From Winslowiella iniecta (GTDB lineage Bacteria; Pseudomonadota; Gammaproteobacteria; Enterobacterales; Enterobacteriaceae): a DNA stretch of 54,794 nucleotides. The notes below the pieces were generated by a model that saw nothing but the letters and a program-made list of their open reading frames with translations, was not told the origin of the DNA and made no database searches. The stretch spans positions 58,741-113,534 of the forward strand of contig NZ_JRXE01000017.1 of assembly GCF_001267535.1 (NCBI RefSeq). The letters run 5' to 3'. Shown piece after piece: positions 54,032-54,794 of the stretch. Positions within the stretch are counted from its first letter, which is position 1; every line of letters starts with the position of its first letter. The translations under genes and the position numbers were made by a program.

Positions 54032-54478
54032 ATGCGACGCCGTGCAGCGACAGGAAAATTAGTTTCATCCGCAGCAGAGTTATCATTATACAGCTTGCGG
54101 ATGCTTAAACCGCGACGCGAGGGAAGAGTCTGTTTTCGCCTTGCCGAACTGAAAAAACAATATCAGCAGACGTTACATACACAGCAAAGCTGTATTGCGC
54201 AAAGTAACGAGTTAAGTCTGTTACTGGAAAAGATGCTGAGCTGGTCAGGTAACTTAGCCCCGCGTGAATTAAGGATGCAGAAGCAAAAAATTGCCAGTAT
54301 CCACGTTAAACAACAACATCTTACCCTGCAACAGCAGTCACTGATGCTTTTATTGCAGCAGTTGCAAACCCGTCAGGAAGAGCTGGTGGCCGAGTTGCAA
54401 AACCTGCTGAATAAGCGCAGCGGGGACATCTTTAGCCATCCACGACCATTGTCTGATATGGGTGATTTCAACGCCTGA
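54032..54478 (+). CDS. Small basic coiled-coil protein, unknown
   Basis: 148 residues, AAGGAG eight bases before the ATG. Basic N-terminus (MRRRAATGK, LKPRREGR), then two long amphipathic helices, about 40-75 and 85-128, extremely rich in Gln and Leu (QKQKIASIHVKQQHLTLQQQ, LLLQQLQTRQEELVAELQ). The size and helical hairpin recall FliJ/YscO-type export stalk proteins, but length and coiled coil alone are not evidence of homology. No neighbours of a secretion system are in the window. No signal peptide. Confidence 0.6.
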   Translation: MRRRAATGKLVSSAAELSLYSLRMLKPRREGRVCFRLAELKKQYQQTLHTQQSCIAQSNELSLLLEKMLSWSGNLAPRELRMQKQKIASIHVKQQHLTLQQQSLMLLLQQLQTRQEELVAELQNLLNKRSGDIFSHPRPLSDMGDFNA

Positions 54479-54672
54479 GAATCAGCATTTAAGCAAGCAT
54501 GTTGCCAGGGATAAATCTTTTTTCTACAGTCAGGCATAAAAAACTGATCACGTGCGAAATTCTTTTTGTGATTAATTCATCTCAATTCAGAATAGTTAAA
54601 TTAAAAAAGGGATGCCGCAACTAAACCCGTCACCAGAATGGCATGATGAATAATTTAATCCCGATGTAAATC

Positions 54673-54692
54673 GGGCGACCGGTTTGTCGCCC
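54673..54692 (-). terminator. Possible terminator of the truncated right-end gene
   Basis: A seven-bp stem GGGCGAC/GTCGCCC with a six-base loop, just after the stop of the minus-strand gene. A second hairpin CCCGAT/ATCGGG (54660-54675) overlaps it. The T-run on the minus strand is weak. Confidence 0.4.
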
Positions 54693-54706
54693 ATTGATGA
54701 TAAGTG

Positions 54707-54794
54707 TTACGCAGTAAAAATCAGCGCCAGATTAAAGCCATCCTCAGCACTGACCTGAATCGTGTTATTCCGCTCAGTAAAGCGAATATTGCCA
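54707..54794 (-). CDS. 3' end of an unidentified gene (runs off window)
   Basis: The last 28 codons read NIRFTERNNTIQV, then SAEDGFNLALIFTA, before TAA. Too short to assign. The pattern of alternating residues suggests beta-strands. It is convergent with the coiled-coil gene. Confidence 0.45.
   Translation of the reverse strand, partial: GNIRFTERNNTIQVSAEDGFNLALIFTA

Noticed and set aside
1..54794. CRISPR arrays, tRNA/rRNA genes, insertion sequences, attachment sites
   Set aside because: Looked for repeated direct units with regular spacing, tRNA-like cloverleaf segments, transposase or integrase motifs; none found.

Overview
The window looks like a chromosomal segment of a Gram-negative enterobacterium (Enterobacterales). 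The sutR/ydcO pair, tqsA, srfABC, an omptin, oqxAB with a RarA-type activator and a membrane PQQ glucose dehydrogenase all point there. Erwiniaceae (Pantoea/Erwinia type) is my best guess, but the genus cannot be fixed from sequence alone. Coding density is high. Two AT-rich gaps stand out, upstream of the fimbrial operon (9.7-10.2 kb) and upstream of an orphan protein (49.0-49.9 kb). I saw no rRNA, tRNA, CRISPR array, transposase or phage gene.

Layout. 0-3.8 kb: a truncated MFS gene, a divergent MmyB-type regulator and two further MFS exporters. 4-8.8 kb: a sulfonate/nitrate-type ABC importer split into two divergent units (permease and Tat-exported binding protein on minus; ATPase on plus). 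The ATPase overlaps a cysteine-synthase-like PLP enzyme, which is followed by an Rrf2 regulator, suggesting a sulfur-scavenging module. 8.8-19.2 kb: an unrecognised double winged-helix protein, a long AT-rich control region, and a ten-gene chaperone-usher fimbrial operon. That operon has major pilin, PapH-like subunit, usher, chaperone, minor pilin and a FimH-like adhesin, then unusual extras: a LuxR-type regulator, a second pilin, a small lipoprotein and an FKBP-like protein whose isomerase pocket looks degraded. 19.2-24.2 kb: oqxAB multidrug pump with a divergent RarA-type activator; the two promoters share an 11-bp inverted repeat. 24.5-26.4 kb: a barnase/barstar pair and an omptin protease. 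26.4-33.1 kb: the srfABC operon.

33.1-36.7 kb: a butanediol-dehydrogenase-like gene behind a good sigma-54 promoter and TGTAACA-type upstream repeats, with a convergent AcoR-like sigma-54 activator. 36.9-38.7 kb: BenE/YdcO transporter and SutR regulator, divergent over two palindromic operators. 38.7-44 kb: a second RND pump (adaptor, pump) with tqsA at the end of the same apparent operon. 44.2-46.2 kb: LysR regulator divergent from a PRISE-type (progesterone 5-beta-reductase/iridoid-synthase-like) reductase. 46.4-49 kb: gcd with a 70-residue Ala/Pro/Gln-rich segment. 49.9-54.8 kb: an orphan 494-residue protein with a near-ideal ribosome binding site, a Nudix hydrolase, a DUF2231 membrane protein paired with a sorbosone-dehydrogenase-like lipoprotein, a small coiled-coil protein, and the 3' end of an unidentified gene.

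Most interesting for novelty: the extended fimbrial operon with its own lipoprotein and degraded FKBP; the srfABC set, which joins an actin/Hsp70-fold protein to a large P-loop-like protein and a membrane anchor; and the orphan 494-residue protein. All functional statements are inferred from sequence; no database search was possible.
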